A stretch of DNA of 64,000 bases from Thioalkalivibrio sp. XN279 (GCF_011089885.1 NZ_JAANBD010000006.1:1-64000), one strand, 5' to 3'. Counted from the stretch's first letter, positions 7,246 through 17,043 are shown. The notes: generated by a model from the sequence alone, not told the origin. A program made the numbers and translations.

Positions 7246-9327
7246 CTAGAACGAGACCTTGCCCGTGAGCGAGATGAAGTCACGGTCATTGGCCTGGTTG
7301 AACCTGCCGGCGCCGCCGAACTCGGCGTAGTTGAGCTCCACTTCGTACTTGTTGCGGAGCGTGCCCTTCAGGCCCAGCGACATGGCGGTGCGACCCTCGA
7401 TGAAGTTGCCGCCCGGCCCCGGGGATACGCCGTTGACGTCGTGGCTGTAGCTGGCGATGGGCGACAGGGTCCACGGGCCGATGGCGTTGTTGTAGATCAG
7501 CGCGCCGCGGAAACGGTAGCCCCACGAGGTCTTGCTCGGGAAGGCGCTGCGCGGATCCACCTCGCCGAAGTGGCTGCTGGCCAGCATGGCGTTGCCCGAG
7601 ACCACGGTGCCCGGCCCTTCGAGGCGCAGGCCGACGCCGTTCGGGCCGCCGGTCGTGGTGCTCGGCAGGTCGGGCACGTGGTTCATGCCCAGCTCCATTA
7701 CGAAAGCTCCGGTATCCGCGCCAAGCAACGGGCCGGAGAGGTAGGTGAACGTGGTCTGCGCCTGCCATACGTCCAGCTCGACCGCCCCCTCGATAATCTG
7801 GTTCAGGCCGTACGGACCCAGCTGGTTGAAACACCCGAGGGCCCCGACCGCGCCGTTCGGGTTGTCCGGGCACAGGCTCGGGTTGGGCGACAGGCCGTCC
7901 AGCGGCGACAGCGCCGCGAACAGCAGCTCGACATCGTCTACCTGCAGCGGGGCGTCCGGCTTGTAGGACACCTCGCCCTGCCAGGCGATGCCGGTGTTGA
8001 ACAGGTAGCCGCTCCAGCTGAAGCCCCACAGATCGAGGTCCTCGGGATAGTTCACGAAGTAGCGCGAGGTCTGCGCCAGCTCGTCCGAAGCGAAGGAACT
8101 CGCCAGGCCAGAGAGGTTGCCGCCGCCGAGGAACACGTTGCCGGCCACGATGGCCCGGTCACGCACCTTGGCTTCGCTGATGTCGCCGCCGAGGCTGGCG
8201 GCAGTGAGCATCGCCTGCGCCGTTGCGGTGTTCACCGCGGCGTCGAATGACAGGCCGGAGGCCAGGCCGATGGCCGTGGCCTGCGCCGCCGTGGCGACCG
8301 CCGCCGAGTTGCCGAGGCCGGCCTGGGTGCCGGTGCGGCCGCTGATCACGGGCAGGCGGCTGTGGTAGCGAATGTAGTAAAAGCCGAACTCCATGCCGCC
8401 CATCAAGTCCTCAGCGAAGTAGCGGAACGCCAGGCCGTACTGCCCGCCGTCGTCCGGCCGCTCGGTGTCGTCGCGCGGCACGAAGTTGAAGTCCGGGTCG
8501 AAGGAGCCGCCCAGCGGCGTGAAATCCGTGCCCTGGTCACCCCAGGCGCCGAAACCCAGCATGACGTGGGTGCCGCCCTTGGTGGCAAAGTCATTGGTGG
8601 AGAAATAGCTGCCGGCCGGGTCCGGCTCGACCTTCTCCCAGTCGTACTGGTAGTACGCCTCGATGCTGGTGTTCAGGGTCGGCGAGAAACTCAGGGACGC
8701 CATGCCCTGGGGCACAAGCGCTTCCCTCAGCTCGGCGCCGGGCACGCGCAGCTGCGATACGTCGAAGGGGTTGGTGACGTTGATGCCGCCCTGGATGAAC
8801 GTACTTTCGCCCCAGTTGATCACCTGGTTGCCGATGCGGAACTCCGCCGGCATGCTGCCGAGGTCGAAGGGTACGAAGACGAAGTAATCGAGCATCTTCA
8901 CGTCCTGCTCGACCAGCTCCTCCGCCCTGTCCGAGAGCGGGGTGCGCAGCGTGTCGCCGACTTCCCAGTCGGTGAAGCCGGTGGCGCGTGCGAACAGGCC
9001 CCAGGAGTCGCGGTAACGCAGCTCGAGTTCGGTCGTGGCCTTGAGCACGTTCGAAACCAGGCCGTTGCTGTAGTTCAGGTTGCCGTCGTCGCCGTTGGCG
9101 CTGCGGCCGCAGCCGCCGTTGGCATTCGCGATCAGCCTGCAGTCCGGGCTTTCAACGCGCCACAAGGCGCCGAGGGACAGCGTGGTGTCCCAGCTGCCCG
9201 ACCAGTTCTCGGTTTGGATCGGCACCGCCGATGCCGGTGCTGCATAGCTCGCAGCAATTGCGGCCGCTATCGCGGTCGCCAGGATGCGTCCGTTGCCCGG
9301 ACGGGCCCTGGAGGGTTGCGTGCTCAT
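7246..9327 (-). CDS. DUF1302 family outer-membrane beta-barrel protein
   Basis: This 693-aa protein has a long signal peptide (about residues 1-34, ending APASA). Alternating hydrophobic/polar strands with many aromatics follow, and it ends in ...GKVSF with the terminal Phe typical of outer-membrane barrels. The early WSGSWDTTLSLGALWR strand, the NQVINWGES motif and the family length fit DUF1302. GGGAG precedes the ATG. It is the first gene of the four-gene cassette. A role as outer-membrane channel for a hydrophobic substrate is inferred from family company. Confidence 0.88.
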   Translation of the reverse strand: MSTQPSRARPGNGRILATAIAAAIAASYAAPASAVPIQTENWSGSWDTTLSLGALWRVESPDCRLIANANGGCGRSANGDDGNLNYSNGLVSNVLKATTELELRYRDSWGLFARATGFTDWEVGDTLRTPLSDRAEELVEQDVKMLDYFVFVPFDLGSMPAEFRIGNQVINWGESTFIQGGINVTNPFDVSQLRVPGAELREALVPQGMASLSFSPTLNTSIEAYYQYDWEKVEPDPAGSYFSTNDFATKGGTHVMLGFGAWGDQGTDFTPLGGSFDPDFNFVPRDDTERPDDGGQYGLAFRYFAEDLMGGMEFGFYYIRYHSRLPVISGRTGTQAGLGNSAAVATAAQATAIGLASGLSFDAAVNTATAQAMLTAASLGGDISEAKVRDRAIVAGNVFLGGGNLSGLASSFASDELAQTSRYFVNYPEDLDLWGFSWSGYLFNTGIAWQGEVSYKPDAPLQVDDVELLFAALSPLDGLSPNPSLCPDNPNGAVGALGCFNQLGPYGLNQIIEGAVELDVWQAQTTFTYLSGPLLGADTGAFVMELGMNHVPDLPSTTTGGPNGVGLRLEGPGTVVSGNAMLASSHFGEVDPRSAFPSKTSWGYRFRGALIYNNAIGPWTLSPIASYSHDVNGVSPGPGGNFIEGRTAMSLGLKGTLRNKYEVELNYAEFGGAGRFNQANDRDFISLTGKVSF

Positions 9328-9584
9328 TGAGGACTCCCCAGTTCTTGTGTGTGTTTTGCACGTTGCCCCGCAACCGGACTCCCCCGGCGCGTCCCGCTAC
9401 TCTTACAGAATTCGTCACTCGAAAACAACATCTTGGATCAATTACCGCGCGGAAAGCGCAATACAGGGAAACGCGTTGTTGCGCGCAAACCAAAGCCGGC
9501 CCGGACGGACGGCGCACACCAACGGGGCGCGCATTGCGCTGCAGCAAAAATTCCCGCACGGACAGCGTGAGAACAGCGCGAGGA
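9328..9584. other. Intergenic region upstream of the DUF1302 cassette
   Basis: This 257-base spacer lies between the DUF1302 start and the plsB stop, both on the minus strand. It is less GC-rich than its surroundings and must carry the promoter of the DUF1302 cassette. I see no small gene, and no inverted repeat strong enough to call a terminator for plsB. Confidence 0.5.
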
Positions 9585-12041
9585 CTAGAGGTTCATCGCC
9601 TGCAGGATATCGTTGCGCAGGCGGTCGCCGAGAAACTGGCGCGCGTCGTCCATGGCCTGCACCAGCGACTGGTCGAACACCAGCAAGCCGGTCTCGTCGG
9701 TGCGCAGCACGCCGTGCTTGCGCAGTCGCCCGATGAAGCCGCGGAACAGGCTCTTGTCGAAGAACTCCGGCGCGCTGAACTGGAACAGCATGGACATGCG
9801 CTGCGCCATGAGGTGGCACAAGTCCTCGAGCTGCCCTGGCCGCAGGGTGCCGGAACCGTGCTTGGCGAGCAGCGCCACGGTCATGTAGAAGCGCTCCAAG
9901 GTCTGCACGGAGCATTGCGCCAGGATCCACATCTGGATCGCCTCCGGGGTGTGCGGGGCCGGGCGGCGCAGGCAGGCCTGCTCCCCCTCGCTGTCGCGCC
10001 GCAGCAGGCCACGCCCCACCATCATGTCGATGACGCGATCGACCTCGACCTCGAGCTGCTCCGGGGTCCAGTGGAGGAACAGCTCGCCGCCCAGGTAGGG
10101 ATAGACCATGCGCGCCAGCCCGCGCACCCGCTCCACCGCCTGCACCGGCTTGTCGATGAAACAGCACGCGATGATCGAGGGGATGGCGAACAGGTGGGCC
10201 ACGTTGTTGCGGAAATACGTGGCCAGCAGCGCCTCCTTGGGCGCCAGCATGATGACGTCGCCGAGCCGGTGCGGGCGGCGCTCGAGCAGGCCGAGGCGCT
10301 CGCCGTAGGCGATCATCTCCGCGCCGCCCAGCTCGGTCACCGTGACGCCCTCGTCGTACGGCACCTGGCGCAGCATCTCCGCAAACAGCTCCAGCAAACG
10401 GACCAGCGGCTGCTCCACCATGCTCTGGCGCGGCGTGGCCAGCAGCACCATGGCCAGCAGGTTGACCGGGCTGACCGCAGCAGCGGCGTTGATCCGCCTG
10501 AGGATCTCCTCGCCCAGCTCCTCCACCACGGGACCGGTCCAGCCCGGGCGCTCGTCCTCTTCCACCGGCTCCGAGCGCCAGCCGGGGCGATGCCGCTCGA
10601 GCATCCCGTCGAGGAAGAAGGGTGCACCGAAGTTCACGTGCACGCGGCCGAACTCCCGGCGCAGGTGGCGCAGCGCCTTGAAAATCCCCAGCACGCTCTC
10701 CTTTTCTTTCGGCCGCCCCGACAGCTCGGAGATGTAGGAGCGGCCCTCGAACAGCCGCTCGTAGCCGAAGTACACGGGCACGAAGACCACCGGGCGCACC
10801 GGCTCGCGCAGGTAGGCGCGCACGGTCATGGCCAGCATCCCGGGCTTCGCCGGCAGCAGGCGCCCGGTGCGGCTGCGACCGCCCTCGATGAAGTACTCCA
10901 TCGCCACGCCCTTCGCCAGGTTGAGCGCGAAATAGCGCCGGAAGACCGCGGCGTAGAGCGGGTCGTCGCGGAAGCTGCGCCGCATGAAGAAAGCGCCGCC
11001 CGTGCGCAGGATCGGGCCGATCACCGGCAGGTTGAGGTTCACTCCGGCGGCGATGTGCGGCGGCACGAGGCCGTTCTGGTACACCACGTACGACAACAAC
11101 AGGTAGTCGATGTGGCTGCGGTGGCAGGGCACGTAGACGACCTCGTTGCCCTCGGAGACCGCTTTCAGGCGATCGACCCCGCCGACCTCGACGCCGTCGT
11201 AGAGGCGGTTCCACAACCACGTCAGCACCCGCTCGCCGATGCGCACCGTGGTGTAGCTGTAGTTGGCGGCGATCTCGTTGGCATAGCGTCGCGCCCGTGC
11301 CACCGCCTTGTGCAGCGGCTGCTTGTTCACCTCGCTGTAGCGGCGGATGGCGCGTCGCACCGAGTCGGAGGCGACGACCTGGTTCAGCAGGGTGCGCCGG
11401 TGCGACAGGTCGGGGCCGATGGTGGCGATGCGCAGGCGCCGGAAATGCACCCGCAGGACCCGCCCGAGCTTGCGCGCCACCAGCGCGGGGTTCGGTTCCT
11501 GGGTCACCAGCTGGGACATCAGCACCGGCTCGCTGAACTGGACCAGCACGTTGCGGCCGTGAAACACCATCATGAACAGCTTGCGCAGGCGGCCGACCAG
11601 CGCCCAGCCCTCGGAGAACAGGAGCTTGAACACCGAGCGTTCCTTGTCCGGGGAACGCCCCCAGAACACGGAGACGGGCACGACGACAACGTCGTCCACC
11701 TGCCCGGCCTGTACTGCGGCCGCGAGCCGCTCGAGCCGGCCCGGCCGGCCCTTGCGGCTGCGCCGCGGCTTGCGGCGCAGGTAGGCGACCGCGCGCCATT
11801 CCTTCAGGCCGCCCTGCGCCAGGCCGTCGCCGGGTCGCGGCAGGCCGTGGCGGATGCACTCCTGCTCCAGCACCGCCATGTCGGCCAGGCCGGGGTGCTC
11901 GAGCACGTAGCACAGGGGCTTGTCGGCAAGCGCCTTGAGCCGCTCCAGCTGGGCATCGAGCGTACGGGTGCGCACCCAGAGGAACAGCAGCTTCCTCGAG
12001 AGCCAGAGCGAGAGCCGCCAGAGTCCGTGCCATGGGTACAT
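9585..12041 (-). CDS. plsB: Glycerol-3-phosphate 1-O-acyltransferase PlsB
   Basis: This 818-aa protein is the membrane-associated acyltransferase that makes 1-acyl-glycerol-3-phosphate, the first step of phospholipid synthesis. All four acyltransferase blocks are visible: HRSHID (His307 and Asp312, the HX4D motif), GGAFFMRRSF (348-357), EGGRSRTG with KPGM (386-402), and VPVYFGYE (421-428). Length matches E. coli PlsB (about 807). The start ATG 12041 gives the usual short hydrophobic/basic N-terminus. It is monocistronic here and divergent from the trehalose operon. Confidence 0.95.
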   Translation of the reverse strand: MYPWHGLWRLSLWLSRKLLFLWVRTRTLDAQLERLKALADKPLCYVLEHPGLADMAVLEQECIRHGLPRPGDGLAQGGLKEWRAVAYLRRKPRRSRKGRPGRLERLAAAVQAGQVDDVVVVPVSVFWGRSPDKERSVFKLLFSEGWALVGRLRKLFMMVFHGRNVLVQFSEPVLMSQLVTQEPNPALVARKLGRVLRVHFRRLRIATIGPDLSHRRTLLNQVVASDSVRRAIRRYSEVNKQPLHKAVARARRYANEIAANYSYTTVRIGERVLTWLWNRLYDGVEVGGVDRLKAVSEGNEVVYVPCHRSHIDYLLLSYVVYQNGLVPPHIAAGVNLNLPVIGPILRTGGAFFMRRSFRDDPLYAAVFRRYFALNLAKGVAMEYFIEGGRSRTGRLLPAKPGMLAMTVRAYLREPVRPVVFVPVYFGYERLFEGRSYISELSGRPKEKESVLGIFKALRHLRREFGRVHVNFGAPFFLDGMLERHRPGWRSEPVEEDERPGWTGPVVEELGEEILRRINAAAAVSPVNLLAMVLLATPRQSMVEQPLVRLLELFAEMLRQVPYDEGVTVTELGGAEMIAYGERLGLLERRPHRLGDVIMLAPKEALLATYFRNNVAHLFAIPSIIACCFIDKPVQAVERVRGLARMVYPYLGGELFLHWTPEQLEVEVDRVIDMMVGRGLLRRDSEGEQACLRRPAPHTPEAIQMWILAQCSVQTLERFYMTVALLAKHGSGTLRPGQLEDLCHLMAQRMSMLFQFSAPEFFDKSLFRGFIGRLRKHGVLRTDETGLLVFDQSLVQAMDDARQFLGDRLRNDILQAMNL

Positions 12042-12103
12042 CAGGCTGGCGAGTTTAACTGCCGGACGCCCTTTGCGTCAGTGGCACGAGCGCCCTGCCG
12101 GGT

Positions 12104-12132
12104 TTGGTATTCCTGACCCAGCCATTTAGTCT
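12104..12132 (+). promoter_or_regulatory. Possible sigma-70-type promoter of the trehalose operon
   Basis: TTGGTA (12104-12109) and TAGTCT (12127-12132) are separated by 17 bases, just upstream of the otsB ATG at 12140. If used, the 5' untranslated leader would be very short or absent, which agrees with the lack of a clear Shine-Dalgarno sequence. This is pattern-based only. Confidence 0.25.
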
Positions 12133-12139
12133 TGTACCC

Positions 12140-12901
12140 ATGAGCAACACGACCGCCCTGCCGGACTGGGACACGGGCTGGGCGATGTTCCTGGACGTCG
12201 ACGGCACCCTGGTGGACATCGAGCACCACCCGGACCAGGTGCGTGCGGCCCCCGAGCTGAAACGGACGCTGGTGACGGCCACCCGCGCCCTCGACGGCGC
12301 CCTGGCCCTGGTCAGCGGCCGTTCCATCGCCAGCCTCGACCGCATTTTCGCCCCGCTCTGCCTCCCCGCCGCCGGGCTGCACGGACTCGAGCGCCGCGAC
12401 GCCGACGGGCGGGTGCATTACCCCGGCGGCTACGCCGAGCGCATCGCCGCGGCCCGCGCGGAACTGCTCGGCTTCGTCCAGTCGGAGGCGGGCCTGCTCC
12501 TGGAAGACAAGGGCGCGGCGCTGGCCCTGCATTACCGCAATGCGCCGCAGCTCGAGGGTGCCTGCCGGCGGCACATGGACGCCGCGCTGCGCGCCGCCGG
12601 CGCGGACTTCCACGTGCAGCAGGGCAAGATGGTGCTGGAGCTCAAGCCCTCGGGCCATGACAAGGGCACGGCCATCCTCGCCTTCATGGCGGAGCCGCCT
12701 TTCTCGGGCCGTGTCCCGGTTTTCATTGGCGACGACCTGACGGACGAGGACGGGTTCCGCGCCGTCAACGAGCTGGGTGGCTTATCGGTGCGCGTCGGCG
12801 CCCATCCCGACACCAGGGCCGGCATCGTGGCGGGCGATGTCGCCGAGATCCGCCGCTGGCTGTCCGCAAGCATGGAGAGAATCGATGTCTCAACGGCCTG
12901 A
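12140..12901 (+). CDS. otsB: Trehalose-6-phosphate phosphatase
   Basis: This 253-aa HAD phosphatase converts trehalose 6-phosphate to trehalose. The nucleophile motif LDVDGTL is at residues 18-24 (Asp19, Asp21). The SGR motif follows around residue 65, and GDDLTDEDGF near residue 200 supplies the metal-binding acids. ATG 12140 is chosen over an upstream in-frame codon at 12104 because family proteins begin just before motif I. It overlaps the GH15 gene by 17 bases, so otsB, the GH15 gene and otsA are one operon. Role: synthesis of trehalose as an osmotic or desiccation protectant. Confidence 0.92.
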   Translation: MSNTTALPDWDTGWAMFLDVDGTLVDIEHHPDQVRAAPELKRTLVTATRALDGALALVSGRSIASLDRIFAPLCLPAAGLHGLERRDADGRVHYPGGYAERIAAARAELLGFVQSEAGLLLEDKGAALALHYRNAPQLEGACRRHMDAALRAAGADFHVQQGKMVLELKPSGHDKGTAILAFMAEPPFSGRVPVFIGDDLTDEDGFRAVNELGGLSVRVGAHPDTRAGIVAGDVAEIRRWLSASMERIDVSTA

Positions 12902-14687
12902 AAGCTCCCTGGAGCTCGGCGTCATCGGGAACTGCCAGGTGAGCGCCCTGGTGGACGAACTCGGCCGCATGGTGTGGGCCTGCATGCCCCGCTTCGACAG
13001 CGATCCCGTGTTCTGCGCCCTGCTGATGGACGATCAGGACGCCGTGGAGCGCGGCGTGTTCGAGGTGCTGGTGGAAGACTTCGAACGGGCCGAGCAGGCC
13101 TACGTCGAGAACACGCCGATCCTGCAGACGTGGCTGTACGACCGCCACGGCGGCTGCGTCAAGGTGACGGATTTCGCGCCGCGCTACCAGCAGTTCGAGC
13201 GCACTTTCCACCCGTACATGTTCGTGCGCCACCTCGAGACCGTCACCGGCAATCCGCGCGTCACGGTACGGTTGCGACCGGCGGGACACTATGGCGCCGA
13301 AGACGCACGCCAGACCTTTGGCAGCAACCACATCCGCTACGTGCTACCGGACCTGACGCTGCGCCTCACCACGGATGCCTCCCTGACGCACGTGCGCGAG
13401 GAGCGTCCGTTCCGCCTCACCCGGCCGGTGAGCTTCATCCTCGGACCGGACGAGAGCCTGCTCGAGTCGGTGACGCGCAGCAGCCGCTTCCATTTCGAAC
13501 AGACGCGCGCCTACTGGCGCGAGTGGGTGCGCGGGCTCGCGGTGCCCTTCGAGTGGCAGGACGAGGTGATCCGCGCCGCGATCACCCTCAAGCTCTGCTC
13601 CTACGAGGACACCGGCGCGATCATCGCCGCGATGACCAGCTCCATCCCCGAAGCCGCCGGGACGGCGCGCAACTGGGACTATCGCTACTGCTGGCTGCGC
13701 GACAGCTTCTTCGTGGTCCACGCGCTGAACCGTCTCGGCGCCACCCGCACCATGGAGGCCTACCTGGGCTGGATTCTCAACGTCACCGCCAGCGGCGACG
13801 GCCGCGGGATGCAGCCGGTCTACGGCATCAGCGGCGAAGCGGACCTGTCCGAGTCCGTGGTCGAGCACCTGCCGGGCTATCGCGGCATGGGACCGGTGCG
13901 CGTCGGCAACCAGGCCTACGAGCAGGTACAGAACGACGTCTACGGCGCGGTCGTCTTGTCGTCGGCGCAGGCTTTCTTCGACCGCCGTCTCGACACCCCG
14001 GCCGGGCCGGAACAGCTGGAGCTGCTGGAAGAGGTCGGCCGCCGCGCCGTCGAACTGTTCGACAAGCCGGACGCCGGCATCTGGGAGTACCGCGGGCGAG
14101 CGCGCGTGCACACCTTCTCCAGCATGATGTGCTGGGCCGGTTGCGACCGCCTGGCCCGCATCTCCTCGCACCTCGGCGAGACCGCCAAGGCGGCGCAATG
14201 GCGCGCTGCCGCCGACCGTATCCACGCCGAGATCTGCGCGCGCGCCTGGGATGCGGAGCGCGGCTGCTTCACCGAGAGCTTCGACGGCAAGAGCCTCGAC
14301 GCGAGCATGCTGCTGATCGGCGATCTCGGCTTCCTGGAAGCCGACGACCCGCGCTTCCGCAGCACGGTGGAATGCATCGGGCGCGAGCTGCTGCGCGGCC
14401 AGCACATGTTTCGCTACGGCGAGGCCGACGACTTCGGCGAGCCCGAGACGGCCTTCAACATCTGCACCTTCTGGTACATCAACGCGCTGGCCCAGATCGA
14501 CCGCAAGGACGAGGCCAGGGAGTTGTTCGAGGAGATGCTCAGCCGGCGTACCCGGCTCGGCCTGCTCTCCGAGGACCTGGACGTCCGCACCGGGCAGCTG
14601 TGGGGCAACTTCCCCCAGACCTACAGCCTGGTGGGCATCATCCTGGGCGCGATCCGCCTCAGCAAGCCATGGGAGGACGCATTTTGA
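12885..14687 (+). CDS. Glycoside hydrolase family 15 protein (glucoamylase/trehalase type)
   Basis: This 600-aa soluble enzyme has an N-terminal beta-sandwich domain (about 1-230) and an (alpha/alpha)6 barrel beginning with the family signature NWDYRYCWLRD at 263-273. A C-terminal acidic residue, Glu521 in the PETAFN motif, is a candidate catalytic base. ATG 12885 has GGAGAGA just upstream. GH15 enzymes release glucose from alpha-linked glucans; several bacterial members act on trehalose. Placement between otsB and otsA, with overlaps on both sides, favours a role in trehalose turnover or in glucan supply, but the substrate cannot be read from sequence. Confidence 0.88.
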   Translation: MSQRPESSLELGVIGNCQVSALVDELGRMVWACMPRFDSDPVFCALLMDDQDAVERGVFEVLVEDFERAEQAYVENTPILQTWLYDRHGGCVKVTDFAPRYQQFERTFHPYMFVRHLETVTGNPRVTVRLRPAGHYGAEDARQTFGSNHIRYVLPDLTLRLTTDASLTHVREERPFRLTRPVSFILGPDESLLESVTRSSRFHFEQTRAYWREWVRGLAVPFEWQDEVIRAAITLKLCSYEDTGAIIAAMTSSIPEAAGTARNWDYRYCWLRDSFFVVHALNRLGATRTMEAYLGWILNVTASGDGRGMQPVYGISGEADLSESVVEHLPGYRGMGPVRVGNQAYEQVQNDVYGAVVLSSAQAFFDRRLDTPAGPEQLELLEEVGRRAVELFDKPDAGIWEYRGRARVHTFSSMMCWAGCDRLARISSHLGETAKAAQWRAAADRIHAEICARAWDAERGCFTESFDGKSLDASMLLIGDLGFLEADDPRFRSTVECIGRELLRGQHMFRYGEADDFGEPETAFNICTFWYINALAQIDRKDEARELFEEMLSRRTRLGLLSEDLDVRTGQLWGNFPQTYSLVGIILGAIRLSKPWEDAF

Positions 14688-16054
14688 GCCGCCTCATTGC
14701 CATCTCCAATCGCGTCGCCGCGCCCTCGGGCGGCAAGACCGCCGGCGGGCTCGCGGTCGGCATCCTCGCCGCCTTGCGCCAGAGCGGCGGCATCTGGTTC
14801 GGCTGGGGCGGCAAGACCTGCCACGGCGAACCGTCGGAGCCGAAGCTGGAAAAGCACGGCAACATCACTTTTGCCACGGTGGACATCGACAAGGCCGACT
14901 TCGACGGCTACTACAACGATTACTGCAACGGCACGCTGTGGCCGCTGTTCCACTACATGCTCGGCATCCTCAAGTACGACCGCGAGGCCCAGGAGGCTTA
15001 CCAGCGCGTCAACCAGCTGTTCGCGCGCAAGCTGCGCCCGCTGTTGCAGCCGGACGACCGCATCTGGGTGCACGACTACCATCTCATCCCGCTGGCGCAG
15101 GAGCTGCGCCGCGCCGGCGCAGAACAGCCGATCGGCTTCTTCCTGCACGTGCCCTTCCCCAGCTTCGACGTGCTGCGCACGTTGCCGCGCTACCGCGGCC
15201 TGCTCCGTGCCATGGCGCAGTTCGACGTGGTCGGCTTCCAGACCCGCCAGGACTGCGAGAACTTCCTCGGCGGGCTGCGCAGCGCGGGACTGGGCGGGGC
15301 GCCATGCGGCGACGGCCGCGTCGCCGCCCTCGATCGCCGCATCCTGGTGGATGCCTTCCCCATCGGCATCGACGTGGAGGAAGCGGCGGAACAGGGCGCC
15401 GCCTCGATGGAATCCGCCAGCGTGCAGCGGCTCGCGCGCGACCTGGGCGACCGCGAACTGGTGATCGGGGTGGACCGCCTCGACTACAGCAAAGGCCTGC
15501 CCGAACGCTTCCGTGCTTTCGAGACCCTGCTGGAGCGCCACCCGGGCAGTCGCCGCCAGCTGGTGTTCCTGCAGATCGCCTCGCCGACGCGCACGGGGGT
15601 GCGCGCCTACCAGGAAATCCGCCACGAGCTGGAGCGGTCGGCCGGACACATCAACGGCCGCTTTGCAGAGCCAGACTGGACCCCGATCCGCTATATCAAT
15701 CGCGGCCTGTCGCGGAAACTGCTCATGGGCTACTTCCGCGTCGCGCGCATCGGCCTGGTGACGCCCATGCGCGACGGCATGAACCTGGTCGCCAAGGAAT
15801 TCGTCGCGGCCCAGGATCCCGCCGACCCAGGGGTGCTGGTGCTGTCGCGCCTGGCCGGGGCCGCGGCCGAGCTGGGAGACGGCGCCCTGCTGGTCAACCC
15901 CTACGATCCCGTCGGGGTGGCCGACGCCATCCTGAAGGCCTCGGAAATGCCGCCGCAGGAGCGGCGCGAGAAGCACGCCATGATGATGCAGGTGCTGCGC
16001 AACAACGACATTCACGCCTGGCGCCGGCGCTTCATCGAGGCCCTGGGCGACTGA
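14684..16054 (+). CDS. otsA: Trehalose-6-phosphate synthase
   Basis: This 456-aa GT20 glycosyltransferase transfers glucose from UDP-glucose to glucose 6-phosphate. Landmarks are SNRVA near residue 8, GGLAVG and WFGWGG in the acceptor site, [22 protein letters not shown] (donor phosphate contacts) and [12 protein letters not shown] near the C-terminus. The start is TTG 14684, which overlaps the GH15 stop (TTGA) and has GGGAGGA six bases upstream. An apparent extension of the frame to 12974 only crosses the GH15 gene and is not coding. Confidence 0.94.
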   Translation: MSRLIAISNRVAAPSGGKTAGGLAVGILAALRQSGGIWFGWGGKTCHGEPSEPKLEKHGNITFATVDIDKADFDGYYNDYCNGTLWPLFHYMLGILKYDREAQEAYQRVNQLFARKLRPLLQPDDRIWVHDYHLIPLAQELRRAGAEQPIGFFLHVPFPSFDVLRTLPRYRGLLRAMAQFDVVGFQTRQDCENFLGGLRSAGLGGAPCGDGRVAALDRRILVDAFPIGIDVEEAAEQGAASMESASVQRLARDLGDRELVIGVDRLDYSKGLPERFRAFETLLERHPGSRRQLVFLQIASPTRTGVRAYQEIRHELERSAGHINGRFAEPDWTPIRYINRGLSRKLLMGYFRVARIGLVTPMRDGMNLVAKEFVAAQDPADPGVLVLSRLAGAAAELGDGALLVNPYDPVGVADAILKASEMPPQERREKHAMMMQVLRNNDIHAWRRRFIEALGD

Positions 16055-16096
16055 GCCGAACCGGGGCCCAGCAGGCTTACTGCCTGGGTTGCACGC

Positions 16097-16762
16097 TCAA
16101 ACGCGGCCGCGCACCAGCATGTGCCGGTCGCTGACTGCCATGACCTCGAGCCGGCCGAGCCCGGCCAGTGCCAGCTGCTGCCGGACCTCGTCAGGCTCGA
16201 AGGCTGCCAGCAGCGAATTGTAGAAGTCCCGGCGCAACACCTCGGGCTCGTCCGCCGCGTACTGGTCCACCAGGGCCTGCGCGGTGGCCTCGTCCGCGGG
16301 CCGCATCAGGTCCATCACCAGCACCGGCGCGCCCGGACGCGCGCGCGCACGGACCGTGCGCCACAGCGTCTCCGGGTGGTGCAGGTGATGCAGCAGGCTG
16401 TTGGAGATCACGGCGTCGTAGCGCGCCCGCGGCAGGAGCGCGTCCGGCACCAGTCCCTGGATGAAGCTCACGCGGCCCGCAAGTTCCGGCTGCGTCGCCA
16501 GCGCCGCGCGGCCGAAAGCCAGCATGGCGCCGGACCCGTCCAGGCCGTGGATCTCGATTTCCGGGTGCGCTGCCGCGATGCGCAGCATGATGTCGCCAGG
16601 GCCGCAGCCCAGGTCGAGCACCGCCGCACCCTCCGCGAGCGGGCCGATGAACTCGTCGTAGAGCGCGGCGAAGTGACTGTTGGGCTCTGCGAAATCCGCC
16701 TCGGCATAGGCCTGCGCCTGCGCCTCGTCGTCCATGAGCTCGGGCTCGGGAATCCTCTGCAT
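16097..16762 (-). CDS. Class I SAM-dependent methyltransferase
   Basis: This 221-aa protein has motif I VLDLGCGPGD (SAM binding), the acidic residue ending strand 2 in IHGLDGS, and an ISNSLLHHLHHPETLW segment for motif IV. It resembles ubiquinone/menaquinone-biosynthesis-like small methyltransferases, but the acceptor is unknown. The ATG at 16762 overlaps the stop of the small lipoprotein gene by one base (TGATG), so the pair is translationally coupled. The longer frame to 17041 crosses the lipoprotein gene in another frame and is rejected. Confidence 0.85.
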   Translation of the reverse strand: MQRIPEPELMDDEAQAQAYAEADFAEPNSHFAALYDEFIGPLAEGAAVLDLGCGPGDIMLRIAAAHPEIEIHGLDGSGAMLAFGRAALATQPELAGRVSFIQGLVPDALLPRARYDAVISNSLLHHLHHPETLWRTVRARARPGAPVLVMDLMRPADEATAQALVDQYAADEPEVLRRDFYNSLLAAFEPDEVRQQLALAGLGRLEVMAVSDRHMLVRGRV

Positions 16763-16968
16763 CAGTTCCCGCCCCCGCTGTCGCGCTCGAGACGCGCGTC
16801 GATCTCGCGCTTGCGCTTCTCCGCCTGTTCCTCGACCGCGCGCGCCTTGTCCAGCGCCTGCACCTGGTCCTTGAACACGGTGTCCTCGACCGGCGGCGGC
16901 TCGGGTCGTTCCCCGCACCCGGCGACGAGCGCGAGGGCGCCCAGCATCACTAGGGAAAATGTTTTCAT
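16762..16968 (-). CDS. Small lipoprotein with charged coiled-coil tail
   Basis: This 68-aa protein has a lipoprotein signal: a short basic start, a hydrophobic core and the lipobox LVAGC, with Cys19 as the lipidated residue. A Pro-rich linker and a helix very rich in Lys, Arg, Glu and Gln follow, ending in Gly. The architecture is of a small outer- or inner-membrane lipoprotein reaching into the periplasm. Function is unknown. It is upstream of, and overlaps, a methyltransferase gene; the functional link is unclear. Confidence 0.75.
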   Translation of the reverse strand: MKTFSLVMLGALALVAGCGERPEPPPVEDTVFKDQVQALDKARAVEEQAEKRKREIDARLERDSGGGN

Positions 16969-17043
16969 TGGCTGCCTCGCAGCTGACGCAAAGACCTGGC
17001 GAGATGTTAGCGTAACAGCCCCGCAACGGAAGGGCTGGCAACC

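Noticed and set aside
9231-12116. Plus-strand open frame of 961 codons
   Set aside because: It is antisense to plsB, whose protein has all acyltransferase motifs. Its translation is Arg/His/Gln-rich with no domain, as expected in GC-rich antisense frames.
12974-14683. Upstream part of the open frame that ends in otsA
   Set aside because: This part lies in another frame over the GH15 gene. The otsA protein begins at TTG 14684 with a proper ribosome-binding site.
16055-16096. Short hairpin (CAGGC/GCCTG) between otsA and the methyltransferase gene
   Set aside because: Only 5 bp with no T-tract; too weak to call a terminator.
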